Shown here: positions 1 to 8,907 of the stretch, in pieces
Position numbering within the stretch: the stretch's first letter is position 1
Layout of the letters: each line of letters opens with the position of its first letter
Assembly (NCBI GenBank): GCA_963704875.1
Contig: CAVPIA010000008.1
Coordinates: 372,001 to 436,000 of the forward strand
Direction: 5' to 3'
From: CAMYOC01 sp963704875
GTDB lineage: Bacteria; Pseudomonadota; Gammaproteobacteria; Steroidobacterales; XN24
Length of the DNA stretch: 64,000 nucleotides
Translations under genes and position numbers: made by a program
Notes under the pieces: model-generated
What the model was told of the DNA's origin: nothing
Databases searched by the model: none
The model's input: the letters and a program-made list of their open reading frames with translations, nothing else

Positions 1-811
1 CCGCAGCCATGATCATGCGCGCGAGACCGAGAACATGAGCAGCGCCGCCCATGTCCTTCTTCATGTAGCGCATGCCCGCTGCTGGTTTGATATTGAGCCC
101 GCCTGAGTCAAAGCACACGCCCTTGCCGACGAGCGTCAGCCGCGGGTGTTTTGCATCGCCCCATCGCAGATCTATCAGGCGTGGCTCGCGCACGCTCGCC
201 CGACCTACCGCATGGATCGCAGGCAGACCCTGCTCCAGCAGCGCACTCCCGTTGACAACCCGCCAGTCGGCCCCGAACTGGCCTGCCAGATCCAGCGCAG
301 CAGCTTCGAGTTCCGCAGGGCCCATATCCGAGGCCGGTGTATTCACCAGATCACGAACCAGAGCATCCGCCGCAACCGCGTTGAGTACACGATGCTGGTC
401 CACCCCGGCAGGCCACACCAGGCGCCGCACACCCGGGTCCTCGGTGCGATAACGGGCGAAGCGGTATTGGCCTATCGCCCACCCCACCGCCAGCAGCTCG
501 GTTGCCGTATCGGCTTCGGCAAACTGGTAATCCCCGGGCGGGATGCTTGCAACGATCGCGGCAATGCCGCGCAGGTCCGGCTTCTGGCTGCCCAATCCAG
601 CCAGCAAGTCCGCGACCTGACCGGTCTCTCCCGGCAGACCCAGAACCGTGCCGGGATCGGCGTCGAAAGCGTTGTCCTGAACCCAGCGCCGCTGGATATC
701 AGTCGCGGCGGAAAGCCAGCTTGCCAGGCCGTCATTGTCGAGCAGATGGAGTTTGCGCGTCTCCGCGCCTGGCTGATCGACAAAATATTCGTGTGCGTCT
801 CGCAATATCAT
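1..811 (-). CDS. M17 leucyl aminopeptidase family protein, 3' end beyond the window
   Basis: About 270 N-terminal codons are present; the gene runs off the left edge. The reading frame contains the M17 signature VGKGVCFDSGGLNIKP, followed by MKKDMGGAAH, which supplies the lysine and aspartates that bind the two catalytic metals in this family. A variable N-terminal domain precedes them. Members remove N-terminal amino acids from peptides in the cytoplasm. The start is ambiguous: GGAGG at 812-816 abuts the ATG at 811, so a TTG two codons further in (803-805) has the better ribosome-binding spacing. Pfam-level assignment is secure; PepA versus PepB-type subfamily is not, because the C-terminal half is missing. 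Confidence 0.9.
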   Translation of the reverse strand, partial: MILRDAHEYFVDQPGAETRKLHLLDNDGLASWLSAATDIQRRWVQDNAFDADPGTVLGLPGETGQVADLLAGLGSQKPDLRGIAAIVASIPPGDYQFAEADTATELLAVGWAIGQYRFARYRTEDPGVRRLVWPAGVDQHRVLNAVAADALVRDLVNTPASDMGPAELEAAALDLAGQFGADWRVVNGSALLEQGLPAIHAVGRASVREPRLIDLRWGDAKHPRLTLVGKGVCFDSGGLNIKPAAGMRYMKKDMGGAAHVLGLARMIMAA

Positions 812-854
812 CCTCCCGGGTGGCTTCAATCGTGATTATGCCCGTGTCGGGGCA

Positions 855-1520
855 CTACAAGCGATGGCGGCGTTCGTACTCGGCGCTGTAGCCAGCAATG
901 CGTCCGGGACAGTAAACCACCAGCAGCGTGATCAGACATCCATTGATAAATGCCTCTGGAAAGGCGACCAACAGGAAAAAGGCAGCCGAGGATGGCACGG
1001 CCCCGGACCAGATCTGGTCGGGCGCTCCGATCATCAGGAACGCGCCGAGGTATGCCGCAGCAGCCGCAAGCGCCGCGCCGAAGAATCCGCAACCAAAGAT
1101 AAACGAGAACGGATCACGGGGTAAGCAACGCAGGACCAGACGCCGGCAGACGTCGGTGGCCAACACCGGCAATACCGCGCCTGCCAGCCAGCTGGCTGCG
1201 ATAGCGTTGTCCGAGCTGCTGCCAAGGCTGGTGGCGATCTCCGCCACCAGGGTTGCCATCAGAGCCATGGCTGGCCCGAGAAGCAGAGTGACCGTGGTGA
1301 CCCCGAGAATGTGCAGCCCGGGTCCCTCGGCGACCGTGGCTCTGATCGACCACAATACCAACAGCGCGACGATACATGCAGCGAAACGATGCAGGGCGCT
1401 GGGATCCCGGCGCAATGCCTGCCAGTCGGCGCCAGCAGCGGCCCACACGGCGACGACCAGGGTCAGCAATCGGCAGACCCACAACCAGGTCAGAGATAAT
1501 GAGTCTGCATCGATTTGCAT
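855..1520 (-). CDS. COG3235/CbiM-like integral membrane protein
   Basis: A protein of about 221 residues with six or so hydrophobic segments and almost no soluble part. The stretches HILGVTTVTLLLGPAMAL, FGCGFFGAALA and FPEAFINGCLITLLVVY resemble the COG3235 family, described as CbiM-like membrane components of energy-coupling-factor transporters. CbiM proteins form the substrate-binding channel for cobalt or nickel, but no partner ATPase is nearby, so a transport role is only suggested. An in-frame ATG at 1586 would add 22 residues that look unlike a membrane-protein N-terminus. I prefer 1520, though neither start has a clear ribosome-binding site. It follows the OmpA gene and its terminator on the same strand. 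Confidence 0.7.
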   Translation of the reverse strand: MQIDADSLSLTWLWVCRLLTLVVAVWAAAGADWQALRRDPSALHRFAACIVALLVLWSIRATVAEGPGLHILGVTTVTLLLGPAMALMATLVAEIATSLGSSSDNAIAASWLAGAVLPVLATDVCRRLVLRCLPRDPFSFIFGCGFFGAALAAAAAYLGAFLMIGAPDQIWSGAVPSSAAFFLLVAFPEAFINGCLITLLVVYCPGRIAGYSAEYERRHRL

Positions 1521-1584
1521 GCTATGGATGTGGCAGAAAACCAGGTCCGGGACAGAGTCGGGATGATCGCACGGCCCGGCGCCC

Positions 1585-1612
1585 AAAAAAAGCGAGCGCC
1601 GTAGCGCCCGCT
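1585..1612 (-). terminator. Rho-independent terminator after the OmpA-family gene
   Basis: Read on the minus strand, a 9-bp stem (AGCGGGCGC paired with GCGCTCGCT, one G-T pair) closes a four-base TACG loop of the stable UNCG type and is followed at once by seven T residues. It lies 28 bases past the stop of the OmpA-family gene and before the CbiM-like gene. Confidence 0.85.
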
Positions 1613-1639
1613 GGTGATCGATTCTTCAGCAGCTGCCAG

Positions 1640-2380
1640 TTAGTCCTCGCGTGCTGCGACCCGGGGCCCCTGCCCCAGATGGAGCTTGATATTGACCCGC
1701 CGCTCCAGCGCATAGGCGTCCAGGTCTCCCTCTGAGGCAGAGGAGAAATTCATCCCGTGCGCCTGAGTCTGCACCTGCGCGGCGGGGACGCCTCGATCGG
1801 TCAAGGCCTCGCGGACCCTTTGCGCACGACTCTCGGAAAGACTCATGTTGTAATCCACATCACCGCGCGGGTCGGCATAGCCATCCAGGTGCACCGAAAG
1901 TGCCGGGTCGTGCGCCATCAGTTCCGCCAGCCGGTCAATCCTGGCGAGCGCATCACTATCCAGTTCGCTGCTGCCGGTGCGAAACAGTACCGCCAGCTGC
2001 AGGTCCGCCGCCAGTGATTGCCGATCCTCGAGGTCCGTGATCCGTTGATCCAGGCGGGATCGGTCTTCGCGCATCCGCAACAGCTGCTCGCGCTCGGCGC
2101 TGAGCACGGATCGCAGATCCTCTGCATCCGCCCTGGATTGGTACAAAGAGGTTTCGAGGGTGTCCACGCTGGCGGCCACCTGCAGGCGCTCGCCAAGAAA
2201 ACCGCCGACGCCGGCACCAATGATTGCGCCCGCCGGCCCCGCGACCAATGCACCGATCGCCGCGCCGCCGCCGACGCCCAGGTTGCCTCCGGTCTCGCTG
2301 TCAGGCGAGGCCCCATGGGCGATTTGCGCCACAACCATTGCCGCAGACGCGGCGATCCATTTGAAAGTTTTTCCATTCAT
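1640..2380 (-). CDS. OmpA-family outer-membrane/periplasmic protein with glycine zipper
   Basis: 246 residues from the ATG at 2380, which has AGGAGC at good spacing; an upstream in-frame ATG at 2449 gives a non-signal N-terminus. The order is a signal peptide ending near AHGA, a Gly/Ala-zipper segment (GGGAAIGALVAGPAGAIIGA) able to span a membrane, an alpha-helical coiled-coil stretch of about 60 residues, then a C-terminal OmpA-like peptidoglycan-binding domain with the NMSLSESRAQRV motif. This layout resembles YiaD-like proteins and the sortase-associated PdsO family, but no sortase gene is in the window. Probable role: anchoring the envelope to peptidoglycan. It is monocistronic and strongly terminated. 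Confidence 0.82.
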   Translation of the reverse strand: MNGKTFKWIAASAAMVVAQIAHGASPDSETGGNLGVGGGAAIGALVAGPAGAIIGAGVGGFLGERLQVAASVDTLETSLYQSRADAEDLRSVLSAEREQLLRMREDRSRLDQRITDLEDRQSLAADLQLAVLFRTGSSELDSDALARIDRLAELMAHDPALSVHLDGYADPRGDVDYNMSLSESRAQRVREALTDRGVPAAQVQTQAHGMNFSSASEGDLDAYALERRVNIKLHLGQGPRVAARED

Positions 2381-2645
2381 TTCGGGCTCCTGAATTCGCT
2401 TGCCGTCCGACCCAGTGCCGGGCGGTCTGGGCCTATTAGGCGGGAGCAAAGTGATGGAGCCCGGGCAAATGATGGGGGTTTTGGGCGCAATTATGACGAA
2501 ATGTGGCAGGCCGCCCTGACACTATCTGGCTGACGCCACGGGATTCCGCCAGTGCGACCTGATTCAACGGGCATCCGGTGCCAGATGGCTGGACCAGCCG
2601 TCCGGCGATAGAATCAAATCTCCAGCGATAGGAGCATCGATAACG

Positions 2646-3532
<887 letters not shown>

Positions 3533-3536
<4 letters not shown>

Positions 3537-3606
3537 TGTCCTGTTTGCTTAGTTCGCTGACTCTCAAAAAGCCTGCGGGCACTCCCTTAAGCAAACAGGA
3601 CACTAG
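3533..3606. repeat. 74-bp palindromic element between convergent stop codons
   Basis: Perfect 19-bp arms, CTAGTGTCCTGTTTGCTTA at 3533-3551 and its reverse complement at 3588-3606, flank a 36-bp centre. Each arm starts with the tetranucleotide CTAG, and that tetranucleotide contains the TAG stop of each of the two convergent genes. It could act as a bidirectional transcription barrier, but there is no T-run. It could equally be a miniature inverted-repeat element with CTAG as target duplication. No other copy was noticed in the window. Confidence 0.75.
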
Positions 3607-4163
3607 TCGAGGAAAGATGTGCTCTTACGCTTCCAGGGCAGCCAGCTCTTGCTCTTGCGCACTTCCTGGGCTTTGCGGCGCTGAACTTCGAGCCAGTCCA
3701 GTCGCGACACCGGACGTTCGTCACCCGCTGCTGCCCGCTTGACCTGTTCCGACTCTCGGAACGCGCGGAAGTCATCATAGGCTTTGAGTTCCTGCGCCAG
3801 TTCCCGCAACACCAGATCGACCATCACCGCATCGTCGAGAAATCCAAGCCCGGGGACATCGTCGGGGATCAGATCATCTGTATTGGCAAAGTACGCCAGC
3901 GCGTTAATCACCCTGGTAACGTCTTCCGGTGGCAGGTCCCAGTCTTCGTCTTCGACCATGTTGACCAGATCGTCGAGCCGGCGCAGTCGCTTCAGCGCGA
4001 AGCCCGGCGCACCGGCTTTCTCAGCCTTCTGCAGCAGTTCGCGGCAGGCGCGAAGGATGTCACCCTGCTGCACCTCGCCAAGACTCATGCGCGCGGCCTG
4101 GAATACTTGTTTCAGCTGTTTGAGATCGTGCTCGTCGAACTCTATTACGAGTTTGGAATCCAT
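3603..4163 (-). CDS. DUF1232 (YkvA-like) domain protein
   Basis: 186 residues from the ATG at 4163, which has a GGGAG ribosome-binding site about eight bases upstream. The ATG at 4169 is too close to it. The middle carries the DUF1232 core: a hydrophobic helix INALAYFANTDDLIPDD followed by PGLGFLDDAVMVDLVL. In YkvA-like proteins this segment is a short membrane-associated hairpin of unknown function. The rest is charged and helical, with a basic C-terminus. It lies 83 bases after the second vWA gene on the same strand and may be the last cistron of that cluster, but this is not certain. Confidence 0.75.
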   Translation of the reverse strand: MDSKLVIEFDEHDLKQLKQVFQAARMSLGEVQQGDILRACRELLQKAEKAGAPGFALKRLRRLDDLVNMVEDEDWDLPPEDVTRVINALAYFANTDDLIPDDVPGLGFLDDAVMVDLVLRELAQELKAYDDFRAFRESEQVKRAAAGDERPVSRLDWLEVQRRKAQEVRKSKSWLPWKRKSTSFLD

Positions 4164-4246
4164 GGACATCTCCCCCCAGGCCTTGACTTCTACGCTGCCG
4201 ACGGACGGAAGCATCGAGACCGATGCCACAGTATAGGAGTCCGTCG

Positions 4247-5251
4247 CTAGCGGCGAAAGTCGTTTAGCGCGACGAACGTCCCGCCATTGCGATAACACAG
4301 GGCCCGCATCAATGCGGCAAAGCGCACACCGGTGCTCTGCAGGCCGCTCGGCTGTGAGAACGCAAACGGGAATCCAACTCCGTGGATCCGTACCAGGCGA
4401 TTGCCATCCGCATCGGCGACATTGATGTCATCGACGATGCGCAAGACATTATTGATGCTGTTGCCGGTAAACTCATCGCCGAACACATACAGACTGATAC
4501 GCTTGTCTTTCTCGTAGTAGGTCTGAATCGCACGGGTGATACCTTCGACCGGGCTGGAGTTACTAAACGGGCGCCAGCCGGCGAGCGCCTGGATCATGAC
4601 TTTACGCCGCGACGGCGTATCCGGAATCCAGCGGCCCGCATAGCGTGGAAACAGGTAGGCACCCATGTCATTCATCACCTGCATACCCTTGACCCTGGGG
4701 TATGCATCAAGCACTTCGTCGACCTTGCGCAACAGCGCAGGCCAGCTGTAGTTCTGCATACTGCCGGAAGTATCGATGATAAAAATGATGTATTCGCTAT
4801 CGACCGGTATACCCGCCACCAGGCTCTGGTCGCGCGGCCGGTCTTGAAGCAGACGTCGCATTTCCTCAGTCAGCTCCTGGCGAGCCGTGGCCAGGCGGCC
4901 CTCGACGGTGCTGGATACCGACGCATCCTGATTACTGGCTGCGAACTCACCTTCCAGCCGGGAGAGGTCCCCCTGCAATCGCGCTACCCGTGTCTCAATC
5001 TCCGACAATTGCTCACGCTTGGACGTCAATTCCTGATTGACGACCCGGGTCTCGCCGCGAATGGCTTCGATCTGCTGTTCACGATCGACAATGATCGCCT
5101 CGAGTTCTTCAGTTGTCTGCTCAAGCAGTATGGGTTCAGCGAACTTGGTCAGCACCAGCAATAAAATCACCGCGCCGAAGCCACAGCAAATACAGTCCAG
5201 AAAGGACAGACTCGCAAACTCGACTTCGCGCCGGGTCTTGCGCCGTTTCAT
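4247..5251 (-). CDS. vWA-domain protein with ExbD/MotB-like N-terminal membrane segment (2)
   Basis: 334 residues. After a basic N-terminus (MKRRKTRREVEF), residues about 12-38 form one membrane helix beginning SLSFLDCICCGFGA. Its FLD sequence aligns with the proton-binding aspartate position of ExbD/TolR/MotB helices (compare PFIDVM). A coiled coil of about 90 residues follows, then a von Willebrand A domain with the metal-ion-dependent adhesion site DTSGS (IIFIIDTSGSM) and a later threonine/aspartate pattern. The vWA domain should be periplasmic. The gene overlaps the preceding vWA gene by four bases (ATGA). It ends the core cluster that begins near 16 kb. Function unproven; proposed partner is the MotA/TolQ/ExbB protein upstream. 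Confidence 0.8.
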   Translation of the reverse strand: MKRRKTRREVEFASLSFLDCICCGFGAVILLLVLTKFAEPILLEQTTEELEAIIVDREQQIEAIRGETRVVNQELTSKREQLSEIETRVARLQGDLSRLEGEFAASNQDASVSSTVEGRLATARQELTEEMRRLLQDRPRDQSLVAGIPVDSEYIIFIIDTSGSMQNYSWPALLRKVDEVLDAYPRVKGMQVMNDMGAYLFPRYAGRWIPDTPSRRKVMIQALAGWRPFSNSSPVEGITRAIQTYYEKDKRISLYVFGDEFTGNSINNVLRIVDDINVADADGNRLVRIHGVGFPFAFSQPSGLQSTGVRFAALMRALCYRNGGTFVALNDFRR

Positions 5252-6336
5252 GGCCAGTCCCTGGATGGGCTGATAAACGAGCCGTTGGTCGATTTGGCCA
5301 GACCCCAGAATTCGACCGCCGCTTCCGGATCGCCTTCCATCGGGAACAGAATGATGTTGACCGGGACATTTCGCGGCAATTGCTTCAAGGCCTGGCGGAA
5401 ATGCTGTTTTCGGGCTTTGCCATTGACGCTTTTGAAAACCAGTGGAGGAGACTTGCCCTGGGTGGGCAAGCCATCGGTCAACAGCAGGATATTGTCGGGC
5501 GGCGGAGACATCGCAGCAGCGGCCGCGAATGCGTTGTACAAACTGGTGCCCCCATTTGGAACCAGCCCGCGCGCGCCTTCGATCGCCTCGCGCACCTGCT
5601 CCGGCTCCGCCGCTGCCAGCCAGCCAGCCCGGGCCGCGACCGGCCGCGCGGTCTCATTGAAGCTCATGATCTGAAAGTTCGAGCCGGGAGACATCCTGGC
5701 CACCAGCCACTCCACAGTCCGCTGTGTACGCAGCCATTTCGGCGCGCGTATCTTGTCAGCATCGCTCATGTTGCGACGCCGGATAATGTTGACGATGGTG
5801 TCGTCAAGCATGCTGGCTGAGTTATCCAGAAGGATGAGCACGCGTTGACCATCCAGTTTCAGACCGGTCAGATACTGGCGGTCGCCCTGACCGCGAATAC
5901 GCCGTAGCGCACTGCCTTGTTCGCTGGGTTGAGAGCTGGCGGCGGACAATCTCTTGCTGGATTCCTCGAGTGACTGGAGGTCGGCCTTGAGCTTGTTGAT
6001 ACTCTCCCGCCGCGCCAGCGTATCTGCCTCCATGCTCGCGATTTCCTGCTGTTTTTGCTCCAGCAACTCAATAATGCGCCGCGACGCGCCACGGGCCTGA
6101 ATCTCGCGGTCCTCTGTATCGGCCAGCGAATTACGCAGGGCAACCAGATTTTCCTCGCCCTGACTGAGTTCCGCCAGCAGCGCGTCCGCCATCACGCTGA
6201 GTTTGCGATTCAGTTCGTCCGAGCGCACCGCCATGGTGGCGTTGATGACCATGAACAGCAGGATTACGGCGCCGAATCCACAGCTCATGATGTCGAGAAA
6301 CGACAGACTGAAGGTATCGAAACGACGGCGCGCCAT
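5248..6336 (-). CDS. vWA-domain protein with ExbD/MotB-like N-terminal membrane segment (1)
   Basis: 362 residues with the same architecture as its downstream neighbour: a basic tip (MARRRF), one membrane helix starting SLSFLDIMSCGFGAVILLF, about 110 residues of coiled coil, and a vWA domain. The vWA metal site reads VLILLDNSASM (D-x-S-x-S), with a downstream TDGLPTQG strand. The two paralogues probably arose by duplication and may form a heterodimer, as ExbD and MotB subunits dimerise around one channel. Its start directly follows the TAG of a 35-codon ORF (TAGATG), and its stop overlaps the next gene by four bases, so translation is likely coupled. No ribosome-binding site is obvious. Confidence 0.82.
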   Translation of the reverse strand: MARRRFDTFSLSFLDIMSCGFGAVILLFMVINATMAVRSDELNRKLSVMADALLAELSQGEENLVALRNSLADTEDREIQARGASRRIIELLEQKQQEIASMEADTLARRESINKLKADLQSLEESSKRLSAASSQPSEQGSALRRIRGQGDRQYLTGLKLDGQRVLILLDNSASMLDDTIVNIIRRRNMSDADKIRAPKWLRTQRTVEWLVARMSPGSNFQIMSFNETARPVAARAGWLAAAEPEQVREAIEGARGLVPNGGTSLYNAFAAAAAMSPPPDNILLLTDGLPTQGKSPPLVFKSVNGKARKQHFRQALKQLPRNVPVNIILFPMEGDPEAAVEFWGLAKSTNGSFISPSRDWP

Positions 6337-6444
6337 CTAGCCGACCGCACCGATTCGCGGCGAGGACTGCACGGCGGCTGCAGTGTCTCGGGCAGACGCT
6401 GACGGGCAACTGCAATACAGCCGCAACTGTTCCCGACCGGGCAT
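6337..6444 (-). CDS. Possible 35-codon ORF interlocked between FHA and vWA genes
   Basis: An uninterrupted frame begins at an ATG sharing one base with the stop of the FHA gene (TGATG) and ends with TAG immediately before the ATG of vWA protein 1. The product would be 35 residues, with CSC in its first third and no membrane segment. The exact fit at both ends suggests either a small protein or a translational-coupling device bridging a 107-base gap. The sequence has no recognisable relatives known to me, so a chance ORF remains possible. Confidence 0.35.
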   Translation of the reverse strand: MPGREQLRLYCSCPSASARDTAAAVQSSPRIGAVG

Positions 6445-7811
6445 CAGGACCTGGCCTCAAGCAGCAACAGTTTGTGACCAGGCGTGCCGACTCGTAGCAC
6501 GTCGCCTGCGCGCAGACTGGCGCTGGACTCAATGCGTCGATCGTTGACGAAGGTGCCGTAGCGGCTCTGGTCTTCCACCACCACGTCTCCGTCCCGGGCC
6601 CGCACCCGGCAATGTGCCCTCGATACTCCCTGCAGATTGCCGCCGACGCTGACCACTCCGGTCTGTCCGGGAGGCGCGCTACCAATAATCAGACCTTGTC
6701 CCGTTATCTCCCAGATCACCGAACCCAGCTGCAAATGCGTCGGCAGCGCGCGACCGTCATCGACGGACGGTGGCGGTGGGGATCTGTCTGGCTCCGCCTG
6801 TGCAGGGCCCGCGGGCAGCCCGGAGATGAAATGAACCTCGTCTCCAGCCGACTCTATCTCCTGCTGATAACGCAGTGCTCCCTCCAGCGCTGCCGACGGC
6901 GCCAGGGCATTGATTCGCAGTGTCTCGATTGCTCGCAGGCGGTCCAGCATTCCGGGTAGTCGTGCCCAACGATCGGCAACCGCCAGTTCCACCGATGGGT
7001 GATTCCTGACCGCGTTTTCGACCATGCGTGCCACGCGTTCGTATATCGGCGCCGCGGCTTCCAGCATCTGAGACCGACTCAGCTGTGCCGCAATCGGTCG
7101 CTGCTGATGCTCGATCTGTACCGCAAGCTCCGAGCTCTCGGTCAGCGCCTCGGCCCAGCCATCGACCTGGTCAAACAGGCTCTGCTCAGTCGCTGCATGA
7201 TGCAGAGGATCGAAGCGGGTCTGATTGACGAATGCGGCAGCCACTGTATCAATCCAGATCTGACTCAGACTGAGCAGTCCGGCCCCTTCGACCAGCTCGA
7301 CCTGGTCTCGCTGCACCTGTTCGCCGCATTCGACAGAGGTGAGCACGGAAAGGTGCAGATGGGCATCCAGATGCAGCATCCGGCGTCCGCGGGGGCTCCC
7401 GGCGAGAGCCGCTACTGCGGTGTCGACCATGCCGGACACCGGGATATCGCAGTCTCGGGCGATGCCCAGCAGCAGGCCAAGAGCGTCGCTGGCAAAATAT
7501 CCCGGAACGACCAGGACCACGGATTCGATGTCCTCCGCGAACTGCTGCCATTGTGCGGCCAGTTGTGCGCAGACAAGATCAGCGGTGGTGGCGGCACCGG
7601 CAACGGGATTTGTCAGTGGCGAGGTGTCCAGCTCGAGCCAGAAGCGATTGTGCAGACGCCGCGGCCGCAATCTCGCCTGACTTCGTGCGGCCTCACCCAG
7701 ACTCAGACCCTCGGGGTCCAGCATCGCGTAACCCGGACCAAGCTGCCAGCGGCGATCTTCTGATCCTGCCACCAGGCCGCTGTCATTTATTTCCAGGGCG
7801 AGAACAGCCAT
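6444..7811 (-). CDS. Actin-ATPase/Hsp70-like protein with C-terminal FHA domain
   Basis: 455 residues, soluble. The first 300 or so residues follow the outline of an Hsp70/actin-fold ATPase: MAVLALEINDSGLVAG at the first beta hairpin and VVLVVPGYFASDALGLLLG at the position of the conserved 'PAYF' strand. They are divergent and may not bind nucleotide normally. A Pro-rich linker leads to a forkhead-associated domain with GLIIGS, VSRAHCRV and YGTFVNDRRI, the residues that recognise phosphothreonine. In the cluster context it is a plausible reader of phosphorylation by the Ser/Thr kinase three genes upstream. It starts 13 bases after the ExbB-like gene and its stop overlaps the small ORF. Confidence 0.8.
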   Translation of the reverse strand: MAVLALEINDSGLVAGSEDRRWQLGPGYAMLDPEGLSLGEAARSQARLRPRRLHNRFWLELDTSPLTNPVAGAATTADLVCAQLAAQWQQFAEDIESVVLVVPGYFASDALGLLLGIARDCDIPVSGMVDTAVAALAGSPRGRRMLHLDAHLHLSVLTSVECGEQVQRDQVELVEGAGLLSLSQIWIDTVAAAFVNQTRFDPLHHAATEQSLFDQVDGWAEALTESSELAVQIEHQQRPIAAQLSRSQMLEAAAPIYERVARMVENAVRNHPSVELAVADRWARLPGMLDRLRAIETLRINALAPSAALEGALRYQQEIESAGDEVHFISGLPAGPAQAEPDRSPPPPSVDDGRALPTHLQLGSVIWEITGQGLIIGSAPPGQTGVVSVGGNLQGVSRAHCRVRARDGDVVVEDQSRYGTFVNDRRIESSASLRAGDVLRVGTPGHKLLLLEARS

Positions 7812-7824
7812 TGCGGAATACGCG

Positions 7825-8622
7825 TCAGCGGACCTTCATGTGCCGGATCAGCTGGCGGTCACAATAGGTTTTCGACTCTCGCACCAGCCGCTCCTGCATC
7901 AACTGCAGCTGATGGACAACGAACATCAGTACGATCGACAGCAGCAAGGCAATAAAGGTGGAGTTAAACGCCACACCCAGGGCCTGGGTCACGCCACCGA
8001 TATCCCCCTCGACCGCCTTGTGTGCCTGAGCCAGGGCTTCCCCGATTCCGCGCACGGTGCCGATGAATCCGATCGATGGAATAGCCCAGGCGATGTACCG
8101 GATCATCGATAGCTCGGAATCAAGTCGGTCGCCTTCTTCGTCACACACTTCGTAGGCAGCCTGCGACACATCCTGCACATTGCGGGTGGAATCAAAACGC
8201 TGCAGCGCGGTTAACAACGCTCTTGGCAAAACGTAGTCCTGCAGCCTTTCCGGCAAGGCCTGGAGCTGCCGCGCATACTCACGCGTATCTTCCGGCAGTA
8301 TCCTCATGCCCTCGGAAACCGGGACCAGATCCATATCCAGTAACAGACGCTGCCGATAAGCCGACCATCCCTTGAGACCCATGATGCTGACCGCCCACAG
8401 GAACAACACGAAGCAGGCCTCCTGTTCGAAGTCGCGCACGATCACATAAACCGATCTCTGCGGCACATAGGCGGTGTCTTCCTGCATCGCAATCTGGTCG
8501 GCGCGCAACTCCGCATCAGCTGTAGGTCGCACCACTGACACATAGATGCCGTGCACGATGATGATCACCACGATCAGCGAAAAGATCTGGTAGATGAACT
8601 CGACCGGTATGTGTTTCTTCAT
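7825..8622 (-). CDS. MotA/TolQ/ExbB-family proton-channel-like protein
   Basis: 265 residues from MKKHIPVEF at 8622 (AGG about seven bases upstream). The in-frame ATG at 8724 lies inside the neighbouring gene and is unlikely. One helix near residues 8-28 and another at about 75-92 are followed by a cytoplasmic stretch and the family's paired helices: AIPSIGFIGTVRGIGEAL and GVAFNSTFIALLLSIVLMF, with GDIGGVTQAL between them. In ExbB/TolQ/MotA this pair lines the ion path and surrounds ExbD/TolR/MotB helices. The vWA proteins two and three genes downstream offer such helices. No TonB, TolA or flagellar gene is present, so the driven process is unknown. Confidence 0.85.
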   Translation of the reverse strand: MKKHIPVEFIYQIFSLIVVIIIVHGIYVSVVRPTADAELRADQIAMQEDTAYVPQRSVYVIVRDFEQEACFVLFLWAVSIMGLKGWSAYRQRLLLDMDLVPVSEGMRILPEDTREYARQLQALPERLQDYVLPRALLTALQRFDSTRNVQDVSQAAYEVCDEEGDRLDSELSMIRYIAWAIPSIGFIGTVRGIGEALAQAHKAVEGDIGGVTQALGVAFNSTFIALLLSIVLMFVVHQLQLMQERLVRESKTYCDRQLIRHMKVR

Positions 8623-8641
8623 GCGCTTGCCTGGATCAACC

Positions 8642-8881
8642 TCAGATATCAGCGGGAAAAGCGATAGACGCATCGGCTGAAACCGACTCCGACGGGATAA
8701 ATATCTCGTCCTCCTCATCCGCATCGCCAGACCATACCTCTTCTTCCGTCACCGTCTCTTCAGCAATGATTTCTGCGTTTTCGGGCGGATTCGCGAGTGG
8801 CGGCTGCGGATCATCCGCGGCCTGAGCCATTAGCGGCAAGGACAACAGCAGAAGGAGACGATATGTTGCTGGCAGATGCAT
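8642..8881 (-). CDS. Small acidic exported protein
   Basis: 79 residues beginning MHLPATYRLLLLLSLPLMAQA, a textbook signal peptide with cleavage after AQA. GGGGAG precedes the ATG at suitable distance; an ATG 30 bases upstream is less likely. The mature part, about 56 residues, is dominated by Glu and Asp (EETVTEEEVWSGDADEEDE) and probably disordered. It fits between the PEGA-repeat gene (26 bases upstream) and the channel gene (19 bases downstream). I recognise no family; a periplasmic accessory or calcium-binding tether is possible but unproven. Confidence 0.65.
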   Translation of the reverse strand: MHLPATYRLLLLLSLPLMAQAADDPQPPLANPPENAEIIAEETVTEEEVWSGDADEEDEIFIPSESVSADASIAFPADI

Positions 8882-8907
8882 GGGGCTCCCCAAAAAAACT
8901 CCGGACC

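Noticed and set aside
1640..2380. Dedicated sortase-system OmpA protein PdsO
   Set aside because: Layout is similar, but no sortase or LPxTG-like substrate gene occurs in the window, so the specific name is unsupported.
4247..8622. Zorya-type antiphage system
   Set aside because: Zorya also uses a MotA/MotB-like pair, but it needs ZorC/ZorD or ZorE nuclease/helicase genes; none is here, and the MotB-like proteins carry vWA rather than peptidoglycan-binding domains.
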